Assembly: GCA_016125225.1 (NCBI GenBank)
Contig: WGME01000008.1
Span: 1 to 64,000, forward strand
Direction: 5' to 3'
Length of the DNA stretch: 64,000 bases
Source of the DNA: a bacterium
GTDB taxonomy: Bacteria; Planctomycetota; Planctomycetia; Planctomycetales; Planctomycetaceae
Position numbers and translations under genes: made by a program. Positions 16,057-24,611 of this stretch are shown here, in pieces; position 1 is the stretch's first letter; the number at the start of each line of letters is the position of its first letter. The notes under the pieces were generated by a model. The model had not been told where the DNA came from. It saw only the letters and a list, made by a program, of their open reading frames with translations, and did no database searches.

Positions 16057-17580
16057 ATGAGTTTAAAACTGACCGCCGCTTCTTTTCTGACAGGCGTCAA
16101 GCAAAGCGGCCTGATTCCCGCGGACAAATTGAACCGTCTGCTGGACGAATGCCAGTCGAACGGCGTGAATCTCGCGGATTCCGCCGCCATCGCTGCCGCG
16201 TTTGTGCAACGGGGGGCATTGACCGATTGGCAATCGGAAAAATTGTTGCAAGGACGGCACAAAGGTTTTCTGCTGGGCCGGTACCGGTTACTGGCGCTGC
16301 TGGGCACGGGAGAAATGTCTGCGGTTTATCTGGCTGAGCACGTGACGATGGAACGCCGCTGTGCGATTAAAGTGTTGCCAGCGGCCAAGGTCAAAGACAC
16401 TTCGTATCTGGGACGGTTCCTGCGTGAAGCCAAGGCGGTCGCCACGCTTAACCATCCCAACATCGTGAAAGCCTACGATGTCGATCAGCAGAGCGAAGGG
16501 GGCACTGAGATTCACTTCCTCGTCATGGAGTACGTGGATGGCCGCAATCTCGGCAAAATCGTCGAACAACAAGGGCCGCTTGGCTACATCGAGGCGGCGG
16601 ACTACATCCGTCAGGCTGCCGACGGATTGCACCATGCCCATGACCACGGTCTGGTCCATCGCGATGTGAAGCCCGAGAATCTGCTCATCGATTCCCAGGG
16701 GAAAGTGCACCTGCTCGATTTGGGACTCGCCCGGTTCTTTAAGTCGGAAGAAGAAGAATCGCTGACCATCAAGCACGATGAAAAGGTGCTGGGTACCGCC
16801 GATTATCTGGCCCCCGAACAGGCGATCGACAGTCACAATGTCGATCATCGCGTCGACATTTACAGTCTCGGCTGTACGTTTTATTACAGCCTGACCGGGC
16901 ACCCGCCGTTTACCGATGGGTCTCTGGTCCAGCGACTCCTGGCACATCAGACGCGCCAGCCGCCGTCTGTCCGCTTTGACCGTGCCGATGTCCCCGATGA
17001 TCTCTTGGAGATTCTGGAACGCATGATGGCCAAGAAGGCCGACGACCGGTTTCAATCGGCCGAAGAGGTTTCCCGGGCGTTATCGCTGTGGCTGATTCGC
17101 CATGCCTCGGATGACTGGCGGCACAACAATCTCTCGCTGGTGGCGACCCATACCCGTGGTACGTCGTCGCTGGCAGCTGTTGGCCATCGCCCGGAAAACC
17201 GCGAGAGTGATAGCGTTGCCCAACCGCCTGCAACTTCCAAGCGTTCGTCAGCACCGAAGGTCTCTGACTCGATGCCCATGGTCACGCTGGCTCCACGGCT
17301 CCGCAGCGTTCCCACACCGGTACCGGTGGAACCACCTGCAGCAGCATCCGCGTCTGCGACCAAAGAACCCGCACCACGCAAGCCAACACCGACGACCGCT
17401 GCACGGAAATCAGTAGCGAAGGCAACCCCGCGCGATTGGGAACGGACGATTCTTGTGGCAGTCATGGCGGCCGTGCTGTTTACCGCGATCGGTGTCGGTG
17501 TCTGGCTGGTCAATGCCCAGCAACCTGAAACCCTCAAGGCCAGTACCACGCCAGACTCAGCAGAGGTGATCTCCGAATAG
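16057..17580 (+). CDS. Membrane-anchored Ser/Thr protein kinase
   Basis: 507 residues. Residues 1-70 form a planctomycete-type N-terminal region found before many such kinases (FLTGVKQSGLIPADKL, ALTDWQSEKLLQGRHKGF). The kinase domain follows: GRYRLLALLGTGEMSAVYLAEH (glycine loop with Ser for the third Gly), AIKVL with Lys105, HRDVKPENLL, DLGLARF (DLG instead of DFG) and GTADYLAPEQ. A Ser/Pro-rich linker leads to one helix near residues 465-488 (ILVAVMAAVLFTAIGVGVWLV) and a short tail outside the membrane. It therefore phosphorylates proteins from the cytoplasmic side. AAGGTG precedes the ATG. It lies on the same strand as the cluster starting at 9878, after a 114-base gap. Confidence 0.92.
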   Translation: MSLKLTAASFLTGVKQSGLIPADKLNRLLDECQSNGVNLADSAAIAAAFVQRGALTDWQSEKLLQGRHKGFLLGRYRLLALLGTGEMSAVYLAEHVTMERRCAIKVLPAAKVKDTSYLGRFLREAKAVATLNHPNIVKAYDVDQQSEGGTEIHFLVMEYVDGRNLGKIVEQQGPLGYIEAADYIRQAADGLHHAHDHGLVHRDVKPENLLIDSQGKVHLLDLGLARFFKSEEEESLTIKHDEKVLGTADYLAPEQAIDSHNVDHRVDIYSLGCTFYYSLTGHPPFTDGSLVQRLLAHQTRQPPSVRFDRADVPDDLLEILERMMAKKADDRFQSAEEVSRALSLWLIRHASDDWRHNNLSLVATHTRGTSSLAAVGHRPENRESDSVAQPPATSKRSSAPKVSDSMPMVTLAPRLRSVPTPVPVEPPAAASASATKEPAPRKPTPTTAARKSVAKATPRDWERTILVAVMAAVLFTAIGVGVWLVNAQQPETLKASTTPDSAEVISE

Positions 17581-17616
17581 TATCCATAGTCGCCGTGGAG
17601 ATGCGAACTGCGAATG

Positions 17617-18576
17617 CTATCCAACCTGCGGCCAGCGATAGGCCCGCTGTGCATTTCCCTGGAAAAATTTCGCCTGATCTGAAAGTGGTTGATCCGACAC
17701 GTATTCCTGCACGAGGCGTTGCACCGTGGCATAGTCGGCATAACGGGCACTCACCGGCCAGTTGCTGCCATAGATGACCCGGTCCTTACCAAAAGCTTGC
17801 CAGACGATATCGAGAGTCGGACGGTAATACTCCACATCGCCCGGAGCCTGACGATTGCCTTGCGATGCCCCTTCCACCAACGCTGACACCTTCATAAAGA
17901 CATGTGGATGTGCCGCGACGGTCGCGACATCGCGCTGCCAGTCGGCCGGAACGTTCGGTCCATCAATCCTGACATTGGCCAGATGGTTGATGACGATGCG
18001 AAGTTCGGGCAACTCTTTCGCCAAGCGATCGACCAGCGGTAACAGCGACGGACCACCATTCACATCGAGTTCCCGCCCCGCTTCCATTAACCGTCGGACA
18101 TCCGCGAGGAACTGCGGGTTGTCCAAGCCCTTCGCCAACGGGTCGGCATTCACTCGCACGCCAAGCCATTTGGGATGTTTCACGAACCGCGAAAAGTGCT
18201 GCGTGAATTCGTCGGACCCCGGCTGCAAATGCCCCACTTGACCAAGCAGGTACGGATAACGGTCACACAGGTCCAGAATCCACTGATTGTCTTCCACCCA
18301 CGGGCTGGCTTCGACTACCACAGTTCCGACCACACCCAGCGGAGCCGTCATCTGCTGGTACTCGGGCGGCAAGACGGGGCGATACAGAAAGGCATCGTTC
18401 TTCCCCGGCCAGGGAACGCCTTCTGATCGCGTGGGATCGTAAAAATGCGTATGCGTATCGACCACCGGGACTGCGGGCTTTTCGGCGGCATGGGCTGTCA
18501 TCGTGGTGCGTGCGGCCACCGCAGCAGCGGCAGTCACCGCCAGGAATTCACGACGGGACGGAAAAGACGACGTCAT
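17617..18576 (-). CDS. Amidohydrolase 2 family metal-dependent hydrolase, exported
   Basis: 319 residues. A twin-arginine leader, SRREFLAVTAAAAVAARTTMTAHA, occupies residues 7-30. The TIM-barrel amidohydrolase pattern follows: VVDTHTHFYDP with the metal HxH, VVEASPWVEDNQWIL, GVRVNADPLAKG, RIVINHLANVR and YGSNWPVSARYADY at the C-terminus. This resembles lactonases and 2-pyrone-4,6-dicarboxylate hydrolase relatives, so ring-opening of a lactone is a reasonable guess; the substrate is unknown. GGGAG precedes the ATG. It is divergent from pabA. Confidence 0.88.
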   Translation of the reverse strand: MTSSFPSRREFLAVTAAAAVAARTTMTAHAAEKPAVPVVDTHTHFYDPTRSEGVPWPGKNDAFLYRPVLPPEYQQMTAPLGVVGTVVVEASPWVEDNQWILDLCDRYPYLLGQVGHLQPGSDEFTQHFSRFVKHPKWLGVRVNADPLAKGLDNPQFLADVRRLMEAGRELDVNGGPSLLPLVDRLAKELPELRIVINHLANVRIDGPNVPADWQRDVATVAAHPHVFMKVSALVEGASQGNRQAPGDVEYYRPTLDIVWQAFGKDRVIYGSNWPVSARYADYATVQRLVQEYVSDQPLSDQAKFFQGNAQRAYRWPQVG

Positions 18577-18774
18577 GGAAGAGACTCCCCAGAAACGGCG
18601 AACGCGACAGGGACGGCAACCGATATTAGAGCGTATCGAACCCCGTCGGCCCCGGCAGTGTCAACTCTACGGCCTCGCAAACTGGTGTCGGGTCACGATT
18701 GCCGTCCATTCTCGGGGCATTTATTGTACGCAGAGGCCACTGGCAGCATCCGCCGAACTCTCCACGGGTTTTCC

Positions 18775-19368
18775 ATGATTTTCCTGCTCGATAACTACGA
18801 TTCGTTCACCTACAACCTGGTGCAGAGGTTTGGCGAGATTGACCGCAGTCTGGAACTCCATGTCGCGCGGAATAATCAGATCGCCGTGCCCGAGATCGCC
18901 GCGATGAATCCCCAGGCGATCGTGATTTCTCCCGGCCCGTGTACGCCACATGAGGCCGGCATCTCGATGGATGTAATTCGCGAATTGGGCCCACGCATTC
19001 CTACTTTGGGCGTCTGCCTGGGACATCAGTCCATGGCCGAGGTCTTTCATAGCCCTGTTGTCCGAGCCGAACGCCTGATGCACGGCAAAGTGGCGGACAT
19101 ATATCATGATGGGCAGGGAGTCTTCGCGGGGTTACCTCAGCCGTTTCAGGCAACCCGTTACCACAGCCTGATTGTTCGCGAAGAAGATGTCAGCCCTGAA
19201 TTGGAAGTCACTGCCTGGTGCGAATATCCAGGCCATCCGCTCGAGGTGATGGGGCTGCGGCACAAGCAATATCCGATCCACGGCGTGCAATTTCATCCGG
19301 AAAGTTTTCTGACCGACCACGGTAGCGAACTGCTCAAAAATTTCCTGCGGATCGCCGGGCTGAAGTAG
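18775..19368 (+). CDS. pabA: Glutamine amidotransferase subunit of anthranilate or aminodeoxychorismate synthase
   Basis: 197 residues, a class I glutamine amidotransferase. The start MIFLLDNYDSFTYNLVQRFGE is diagnostic of TrpG/PabA. The catalytic triad is visible as GVCLGHQ (Cys81) and HPES (His174, Glu176), and the oxyanion region is SPGPCTPHEAG. It supplies ammonia to the large subunit for anthranilate (tryptophan) or aminodeoxychorismate (folate) synthesis; one protein often serves both. No large subunit is adjacent, so the two roles cannot be separated and trpG is equally possible. The ATG at 18775 is fixed by the family start although the frame is open upstream. Confidence 0.9.
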   Translation: MIFLLDNYDSFTYNLVQRFGEIDRSLELHVARNNQIAVPEIAAMNPQAIVISPGPCTPHEAGISMDVIRELGPRIPTLGVCLGHQSMAEVFHSPVVRAERLMHGKVADIYHDGQGVFAGLPQPFQATRYHSLIVREEDVSPELEVTAWCEYPGHPLEVMGLRHKQYPIHGVQFHPESFLTDHGSELLKNFLRIAGLK

Positions 19369-19384
19369 AGCGGCGCATGCGATG

Positions 19385-19421
19385 AAAAAACAAGGCCCGA
19401 CAACCAACCGTTGCCGGGCCT
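19385..19421 (-). terminator. Rho-independent terminator of the peroxiredoxin gene
   Basis: A 12-bp stem (19393-19404 with 19410-19421, one wobble) and a 5-base loop are followed, on the minus strand, by a run of six T (19385-19390). It lies 28 bases past the peroxiredoxin stop and also just after the pabA stop, where it may work in both directions. Confidence 0.8.
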
Positions 19422-19448
19422 GAGATTTCGCAACACCAACCGGTCTGG

Positions 19449-19991
19449 TTAGTTCAGGGTCTTTTCGCCCTTCTTCCAACCGCAGGGGGTCAGTTTGTCG
19501 GTTTGCAGAGCGTCGAGAATCCGCAGCACTTCGTCGATGTTCCGGCCGACGGGCAGATCGTTCACCGAGGCCCAGCGCACAATCCCCTTGGGATCGATCA
19601 GGAAGGTACCACGGTAGGCAATCCCCTGGTCGGCCTTCAACACGCCATACGCCTTGGACAAGGCATGGGTGGTATCGGCGAGCATCAGGTGCTTCATGTC
19701 CCGCAGTTGCGGATGGCTTTCGCACCAGCCCTTGTGAGAGAACGCACTGTCGGTGCTCGCAGTGAGCACGGCACACTGACGGCTGGCGAACTGGCTGAGG
19801 GCGTCATTGAACTCGACGATTTCGGTCGGACAAACGAATGTGAAATCGAGCGGATAAAAGTACAGGCAGACCCATTGGCCAGCGTAGTCCGCCAGATTCG
19901 CCTGCACAAATTCGCCCGGAGTATCGTTCTTGGTTCGGTCGTATGCTTGTACGGAAAAGTCGGGAGCCAGTTGGCCGACGGTTGCAGACAT
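19449..19991 (-). CDS. 2-Cys peroxiredoxin (AhpC/TSA family)
   Basis: 180 residues. Reduces peroxides through a reactive Cys. FYPLDFTFVCPTEI holds the peroxidatic Cys54 with the conserved Pro/Thr. The resolving Cys is Cys170 in TPCGWKKG, a C-terminal VCP-like position. The AhpC/Prx1 middle motifs (STDSAFSHKGWCE, YRGTFLIDPKGIVRWA) are present. The gene is alone, with an AGGAAA ribosome-binding site and a strong terminator behind it. The AhpF reductase is not nearby, so thioredoxin is the likely electron donor. Confidence 0.92.
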   Translation of the reverse strand: MSATVGQLAPDFSVQAYDRTKNDTPGEFVQANLADYAGQWVCLYFYPLDFTFVCPTEIVEFNDALSQFASRQCAVLTASTDSAFSHKGWCESHPQLRDMKHLMLADTTHALSKAYGVLKADQGIAYRGTFLIDPKGIVRWASVNDLPVGRNIDEVLRILDALQTDKLTPCGWKKGEKTLN

Positions 19992-20387
19992 CGTGCGATT
20001 TCCTCGTAGGTTCGGCGTCAGATTTCGAATCGTCCAGACTGCCCCTGTGATCAGTCTGGCAATGTGCAGCGGTTATTCGGTTTATACCGCAGTTTCCGCA
20101 AGTATAGCGACCCAGGCGACACCGGCAAGGACCGCCGGTGTTTCTGCCCCGCTGCGACCACTTGTGCCCGGCAACGTCTCAGGGTGTCTGTCAAACTGTG
20201 CGGGTTATACCGAATGTGTCGGGCGAATGAGTTCTCCCCATTACTCCTGCCACAACTGGGCCAAGCTGACGGCGATTCCTGTCCGATAGCAAGTTCAGCC
20301 GGAAGTGTGTCTGCCTGCGCTCGCGTCATTGACTGAAGTGTTGGCCAAGGCGGTCACCTCCCCGGCCCAGCAGCGGGAGATACGGGT
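19992..20387 (+). other. Divergent intergenic region between peroxiredoxin and flagellar operon
   Basis: 396 bases without a convincing gene. It contains a separated inverted repeat (20076-20091 and 20199-20214) and a hairpin between them (ACACCGGC at about 20119, GCCGGTGT after a 7-base loop). A CCGATA at 20283-20288 loosely resembles the -10 part of a flagellar sigma-28 promoter. I could not assign transcription starts. Confidence 0.5.
20076..20214 (+). repeat. Separated inverted repeat upstream of flgE
   Basis: TTCGGTTTATACCGCA at 20076-20091 and TGCGGGTTATACCGAA at 20199-20214 are near-perfect reverse complements. They are 107 bases apart, in the region between two divergent genes. Either could be an operator half or part of a mirrored promoter pair; no function can be assigned from sequence. 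Confidence 0.45.
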
Positions 20388-22076
20388 ATGGGTTTGACTT
20401 CGGCCTTGAATACGTCGCTGAATGGTCTCTCTCTCAACGAAACCACGATCGACGTCCTGGGCAATAACATCGCCAACGCGGGGACCAACGGGTTCAAAGC
20501 CTCCAGCGTGCGATTTGCCACACAACTTTCACGCACCTTCAGCGTGGGAACACGTCCGACCGATGGCTTTGGCGGAACCAATCCACTGCAGGTCGGTCTC
20601 GGGGCCTCGGTCGCCGTCATCTCGCGAGACTTTGGTCAAGGCAGCATCTCGAACAGCACCAGCCCGTCCGATCTGGCGATTCAGGGGAACGGCTTCTTCG
20701 TCCTCGACGGCCCGAATGGTCGTGCCTACACACGCAACGGCAACTTCTCGTTGAACAGTGCAAGCCAGTTGATCAACGATCAAGGGGCCTTTGTGCTGGG
20801 TTATACCGTCGATGATAACTTCCAACTGGTCACCACCGAACTATCACCGTTGAGCATTCCTCTCGGTGACCTGAATATCGCACAGCGGACACAGGACGCT
20901 CGACTGGGGGGGGCTCTCTACCCTTCGGGTGATCTCGCCACCCAGGGGTCGGCTTTGACGAGCGAAGTCCTGACCGACACTTCGACATCAGCCAACGCGA
21001 CAGGGACATCGCTGCTGGTCGATCTCGAGAACGAAGATGGTGATGCCGCCTTCACTCTGGGGCAAACGCTGTCATTCACTCCCAAAAAAGGGGGCCGGAC
21101 CATTGGTGACATCAGTCTGAATGTCACAGCCGCCACCACGGTGGATGATCTGATGGCGTTCATGGACGAAACCTATGGTATCGTCAATGGCGGTACAGTC
21201 CCCAACGATGGTGTCCTCGGCGTGCAGCCAGGCATCAGTATTTCCGGCGGACAAATTCAGATTGTTGGCAACTCTGGCCTTGTGAATGATCTCGACCTGA
21301 ACGCGGGTGATCTGCGCTCAGGCAGCGCCGTCATTCCCCTGACCTTCACTAAAGACCAGACAGCAGTTGGCGAAGGGACTTCGACGGAATTCGTGGTCTA
21401 TGATTCATTAGGGCAGCCCATTCGGTTGCGCGTGTCAACCACATTGGAATCGCGGACTACCGACAATACGAACTGGCGATACTACTTCGAATCGGCAGAC
21501 GACAGCCGCAGTGATATCGCCCTGGCATCGGGCATTGTCTCGTTCAACAATGAGGGACAGATTGCGGGCAATCCCATTGTCAACGTCACCATTCAGCGTG
21601 ACGGAGTGGGTGCGATCAGCCCCATGCAGGTCAACATCGACTTCAGCAGTGTCTCCGGGATTTCCTCGGCCAGTTCGGGCAGTGACCTTAACCTCATCGA
21701 TCAGGATGGGGCGGCACCGGGAACTCTGCAGAGCTTCGTGATCTCGGAATCAGGCGTCATCAACGGCGTCTTCGATAACGGTATTATTCGCACACTCGGC
21801 CAGGTGACGTTGGCCCGGTTTGCCAACCCGAACGGACTGATCGAAGACGGCAGCACCACTTACAAGGAAGGGGTCAGCTCTGGTACGGCAGCCATAGTGA
21901 CACCGGGAACCTTCGGAGTCGGCACCGTTCGCCCGGGGGCCATTGAACTCTCCAATACCGATATCGGTAAAAACCTGGTCGACCTGATTGTGGCCTCCAC
22001 CAATTACCGGGGAAATGCCCGTGTGATTTCATCAGTCCAGGATCTGGTCAACGAACTGCTGCTGCTGGGTCGGTAA
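20388..22076 (+). CDS. flgE: Flagellar hook protein FlgE
   Basis: 562 residues. The N-terminal rod/hook motif MGLTSALNTSLNGLSLNETTIDVLGNNIANAGTNGFKAS and the C-terminal VDLIVASTNYRGNARVISSVQDLVNELL are the helical ends that build the axial tube. SDLAIQGNGFFVL and YTRNGNFSLN are the FlgE/F/G core. The length and long variable middle favour the hook protein over FlgF or FlgG. GGGAGA precedes the ATG. First gene of a compact flagellar operon; its product is exported by the flagellar type III machine. Confidence 0.92.
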   Translation: MGLTSALNTSLNGLSLNETTIDVLGNNIANAGTNGFKASSVRFATQLSRTFSVGTRPTDGFGGTNPLQVGLGASVAVISRDFGQGSISNSTSPSDLAIQGNGFFVLDGPNGRAYTRNGNFSLNSASQLINDQGAFVLGYTVDDNFQLVTTELSPLSIPLGDLNIAQRTQDARLGGALYPSGDLATQGSALTSEVLTDTSTSANATGTSLLVDLENEDGDAAFTLGQTLSFTPKKGGRTIGDISLNVTAATTVDDLMAFMDETYGIVNGGTVPNDGVLGVQPGISISGGQIQIVGNSGLVNDLDLNAGDLRSGSAVIPLTFTKDQTAVGEGTSTEFVVYDSLGQPIRLRVSTTLESRTTDNTNWRYYFESADDSRSDIALASGIVSFNNEGQIAGNPIVNVTIQRDGVGAISPMQVNIDFSSVSGISSASSGSDLNLIDQDGAAPGTLQSFVISESGVINGVFDNGIIRTLGQVTLARFANPNGLIEDGSTTYKEGVSSGTAAIVTPGTFGVGTVRPGAIELSNTDIGKNLVDLIVASTNYRGNARVISSVQDLVNELLLLGR

Positions 22077-22122
22077 CCAGATCCCCTGATGAACGGTCCT
22101 AATCCCTGATGAGGGAGATACG

Positions 22123-22323
22123 ATGATCAAACTCACCCGGATAAACGGCGAAGAATTTGTCCTGAATGCTGAGCTGATCCGCTACATCGATCGGCGGCCG
22201 GATACCTTTATTACCTTAACGACCGATGAACGGGTCATTGTCCGCGAGTCATTAGAGGAAGTGATGGAACGCAGCCTGGCTTATGCCCGCTCGATTCGGT
22301 TTGTGCCAGGGCTGACGCGTTAA
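22123..22323 (+). CDS. flbD: FlbD family flagellar protein
   Basis: 66 residues with the FlbD/SwrD family pattern MIKLTRINGEEFVLNAELIRYIDRRPDTFITLTTDERVIVRES. Members are small cytoplasmic proteins between hook genes and motA that affect stator function or flagellar power (SwrD in Bacillus). The order flgE-flbD-motA here is the usual one. A GGGAGA ribosome-binding site precedes the ATG. This FlbD is unrelated to the Caulobacter transcription factor of the same name. Confidence 0.92.
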   Translation: MIKLTRINGEEFVLNAELIRYIDRRPDTFITLTTDERVIVRESLEEVMERSLAYARSIRFVPGLTR

Positions 22324-22389
22324 GGAATCTCGCCAGCAAAACAAGTCCTCGCTTCGTTTCTGATGTTTGAATGGAAACTGTAGTTCACC

Positions 22390-23172
22390 ATGGAAAAAGC
22401 ATCACTCATTGGTGTGATTCTCGCCAACGGCGCCATGGCGTACTCAATTGTCGTCGCGGGGGCGAGCTTCAAAGCCTTCTACGATATGCCCTCGCTCATC
22501 ATGGTGGTCGTCGGCGGTGTGGCCGCCGTTATGGTGGCGTATCCGTTTGGCGTCTTCTTCAACACGATCAACGTGGTGAAGAAAGTGTTCATGCCGAACG
22601 TGCAACCGGTGGGCCCGGTCATCTCGCAATTAGTCGAGTTCGCGGAAATCGCTCGCCGTGATGGCATTCTAGCCCTCGAAAATAAGACCAGCGAAATCAA
22701 GGATGGTTTTATTCTGATGGGCCTGCAAATGGCCATCGACGGTACCGACGCTGAAATCATGGAAGCCATCATGCGCTCGGAAATCGAGTCGATGGCCGTG
22801 CGTCATAAACAGGGCAAATCGACTCTGGAAACGACGGCTCGCTATGCTCCGGCGTTCGGCATGATTGGGACCCTGATCGGGCTGATCATCATGTTGGGAA
22901 ACATGTCGAATCCCGATGCCATTGGTCCCGGGATGGCGGTGGCCTTGCTTACCACACTCTATGGGGCCTATGTGGCCAATGCCATCTGTCTCCCGTTCGC
23001 TGACAAGTTGGGGTACTACAGCAAGAAAGAGCTGGAGATTCGCGAGATTATCGTACGGGGGCTGCTCTCGATTCAAAATGGCGATAACCCACGTGTGCTG
23101 GAACAGAAACTTCTGACGTTCTTGCCGGCGAAACAGCGTGCAGCGATCGCCAAGAAGAAAGAGGCCGCCTGA
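22390..23172 (+). CDS. motA: Flagellar motor stator protein MotA
   Basis: 260 residues with four membrane helices: about 4-24, 33-55, 150-172 and 183-205. A large cytoplasmic loop lies between helices 2 and 3. LIMVVVGGVAAVMVAYPF, TTARYAPAFGMIGTLIGLIIMLGNM (with the conserved Pro) and MAVALLTTLYGAYVANAICLPFADKL are the MotA/PomA signatures. With MotB it forms the ion channel that drives rotation. Motif resemblance does not tell me whether H+ or Na+ is used. It lies in the operon just before motB. Confidence 0.95.
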   Translation: MEKASLIGVILANGAMAYSIVVAGASFKAFYDMPSLIMVVVGGVAAVMVAYPFGVFFNTINVVKKVFMPNVQPVGPVISQLVEFAEIARRDGILALENKTSEIKDGFILMGLQMAIDGTDAEIMEAIMRSEIESMAVRHKQGKSTLETTARYAPAFGMIGTLIGLIIMLGNMSNPDAIGPGMAVALLTTLYGAYVANAICLPFADKLGYYSKKELEIREIIVRGLLSIQNGDNPRVLEQKLLTFLPAKQRAAIAKKKEAA

Positions 23173-23208
23173 GCGTAATCACGAACGCGGGCCTTTGCTG
23201 ATAACCTT

Positions 23209-24000
23209 ATGGCGCTTCCACCTGACGATCCACCGCCCGGCGTTCCCGAATGGGTCGTAACCTACGGCGACATGATGTCGCTGCTGCTGACGTTCTTCAT
23301 CATGCTGGTCTCCATGGCTGAGATCAAACAGGAGGGCAAGCTCCGCATGATGATGGACTCCCTTCAAGAGCGCTTCGGTCCGACCGAGGGCCAGTACGGT
23401 GTTCCCGGCCAGGTCTTTTCCAAATCCAGCAGTAACCCTGGGGCTGCCTCGCGCGGAAACCGCAATGAAGGGGGCACCGAGAAGATGGGGATCGAATCGG
23501 CCGGTTTGGCAGGGCCTTCGAGAACCGTAAAACGCATCGGAGATGGCACGCAAATAACCCTCGGTGGACCGGCATTGTTTCATCGGTTCAGTGCCGATCT
23601 GACTGAGGCAGCCAAATCAGACTTGGAGATTATTGCCAATATTATCGGTCCACGTCCCAATCGCATCGTAGTTCGTGGCCATGCCTCACGCGAATCGTTG
23701 CCGGCCGATTCTCCGTTCCATGACTCCGTCGACCTCTCTTTTCAACGGGCATTGCACGGTGCCGAGTTTCTGATGCAATGTGGAATTGCTCGGGAACGGA
23801 TTGCGGTGACCGCCGCGGGAGACAGCGAACCCCGTACAATTTCGCGTGACCCGGACAGTCAAGCCCAGAATCATCGGATTGACGTATTTGTCATTGACGA
23901 ATATACCACCCCATCCGCAGCGGCTGCGCCCGACAGTTCCGCCACCCGATCGGTTTCCCGACAGCGGCTTCCGTCGTGGGAATTGAAGGTGGTGCGTTAA
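23209..24000 (+). CDS. motB: Flagellar motor stator protein MotB
   Basis: 263 residues. One N-terminal membrane helix carries the essential ion-binding Asp21 in YGDMMSLLLTFFIML. A linker of about 90 residues leads to an OmpA-like peptidoglycan-binding domain (IANIIGPRPNRIVVRGHAS, then LSFQRALHGAEFLMQCGIARERI and DSQAQNHRIDVFV). It anchors the stator to the wall. Planctomycetes have thin peptidoglycan, so the intact OmpA domain fits a real wall anchor. It is 36 bases downstream of motA and followed closely by fliL. Confidence 0.95.
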   Translation: MALPPDDPPPGVPEWVVTYGDMMSLLLTFFIMLVSMAEIKQEGKLRMMMDSLQERFGPTEGQYGVPGQVFSKSSSNPGAASRGNRNEGGTEKMGIESAGLAGPSRTVKRIGDGTQITLGGPALFHRFSADLTEAAKSDLEIIANIIGPRPNRIVVRGHASRESLPADSPFHDSVDLSFQRALHGAEFLMQCGIARERIAVTAAGDSEPRTISRDPDSQAQNHRIDVFVIDEYTTPSAAAAPDSSATRSVSRQRLPSWELKVVR

Positions 24001-24029
24001 TTTCGGCCTCGCGATTAAAGGCCCTTGCC

Positions 24030-24536
24030 ATGAAATTGAATGCGAAAACCCTGATTATTGCCGGTGTCGTCGTGATCGCGATGGCCTTGGAGGCAGCCAT
24101 TATCTTCTTTGTAATGCCTCCGAAAGGGTCTGCGGTCAACGCCAGTGAACAAAACGCCACAGAAGAAGTCAAAGAAGACGAGGAACTGGAGGAAGATCCC
24201 ACCGCGACCGATGAATTCGCCGAAGTCCTGATTGATTCGTTCAACTGCACCAATAACCGAGTCGCCCCCGGTTCGGTGATTCATCTCAGTTTCAAAGTCA
24301 TCGGCATCGTTCGTTCCAAGCAGAAGCTGGCATTTGAAGAGGCAGCCAATCGCACGCACAAAACTCGCGTACGGCAATCGATCGAACGCATCGCCCGAAG
24401 TTCGAGCCTCGAAGATTTGAATGACCCGAACTTGAGCACTCTGAAGAGGTTAGTTCGAGAAGAAACCAACAAGATTCTGGGGAAAAGTTACGTGACAGAA
24501 ATTGTGATCAACGATTTCCGCATGTTAGAGCAGTAA
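24030..24536 (+). CDS. fliL: Flagellar basal body protein FliL
   Basis: 168 residues. One membrane helix near residues 7-29 (TLIIAGVVVIAMALEAAIIFFVM) is followed by an acidic stretch (EEVKEDEELEEDP) and a periplasmic domain. That domain ends in the FliL pattern LKRLVREETNKILGKSYVTEIVINDFRMLEQ. FliL surrounds the stator and supports torque. The ATG at 24030 was chosen over one overlapping motB because it puts the helix at the N-terminus. Confidence 0.85.
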   Translation: MKLNAKTLIIAGVVVIAMALEAAIIFFVMPPKGSAVNASEQNATEEVKEDEELEEDPTATDEFAEVLIDSFNCTNNRVAPGSVIHLSFKVIGIVRSKQKLAFEEAANRTHKTRVRQSIERIARSSSLEDLNDPNLSTLKRLVREETNKILGKSYVTEIVINDFRMLEQ

Positions 24537-24611
24537 TCTGCGGTGGCTCCTTAAGGGGGCGGTTCCTGACAGCGATAGTGTCCCAGCGGCAAGCTGGAGT
24601 GAAAGTTTACC

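Noticed and set aside
16288-17055. Minus-strand frame opposite the Ser/Thr kinase
   Set aside because: Antisense shadow of the kinase domain; no recognisable product.
19369-19448. Possible small RNA at the pabA/peroxiredoxin junction
   Set aside because: The hairpin with its minus-strand T run is fully explained as a terminator.
20265-20290. Sigma-28-like promoter before flgE
   Set aside because: CCGATA is present but the -35 match and spacing are poor, so I did not call it as a promoter.
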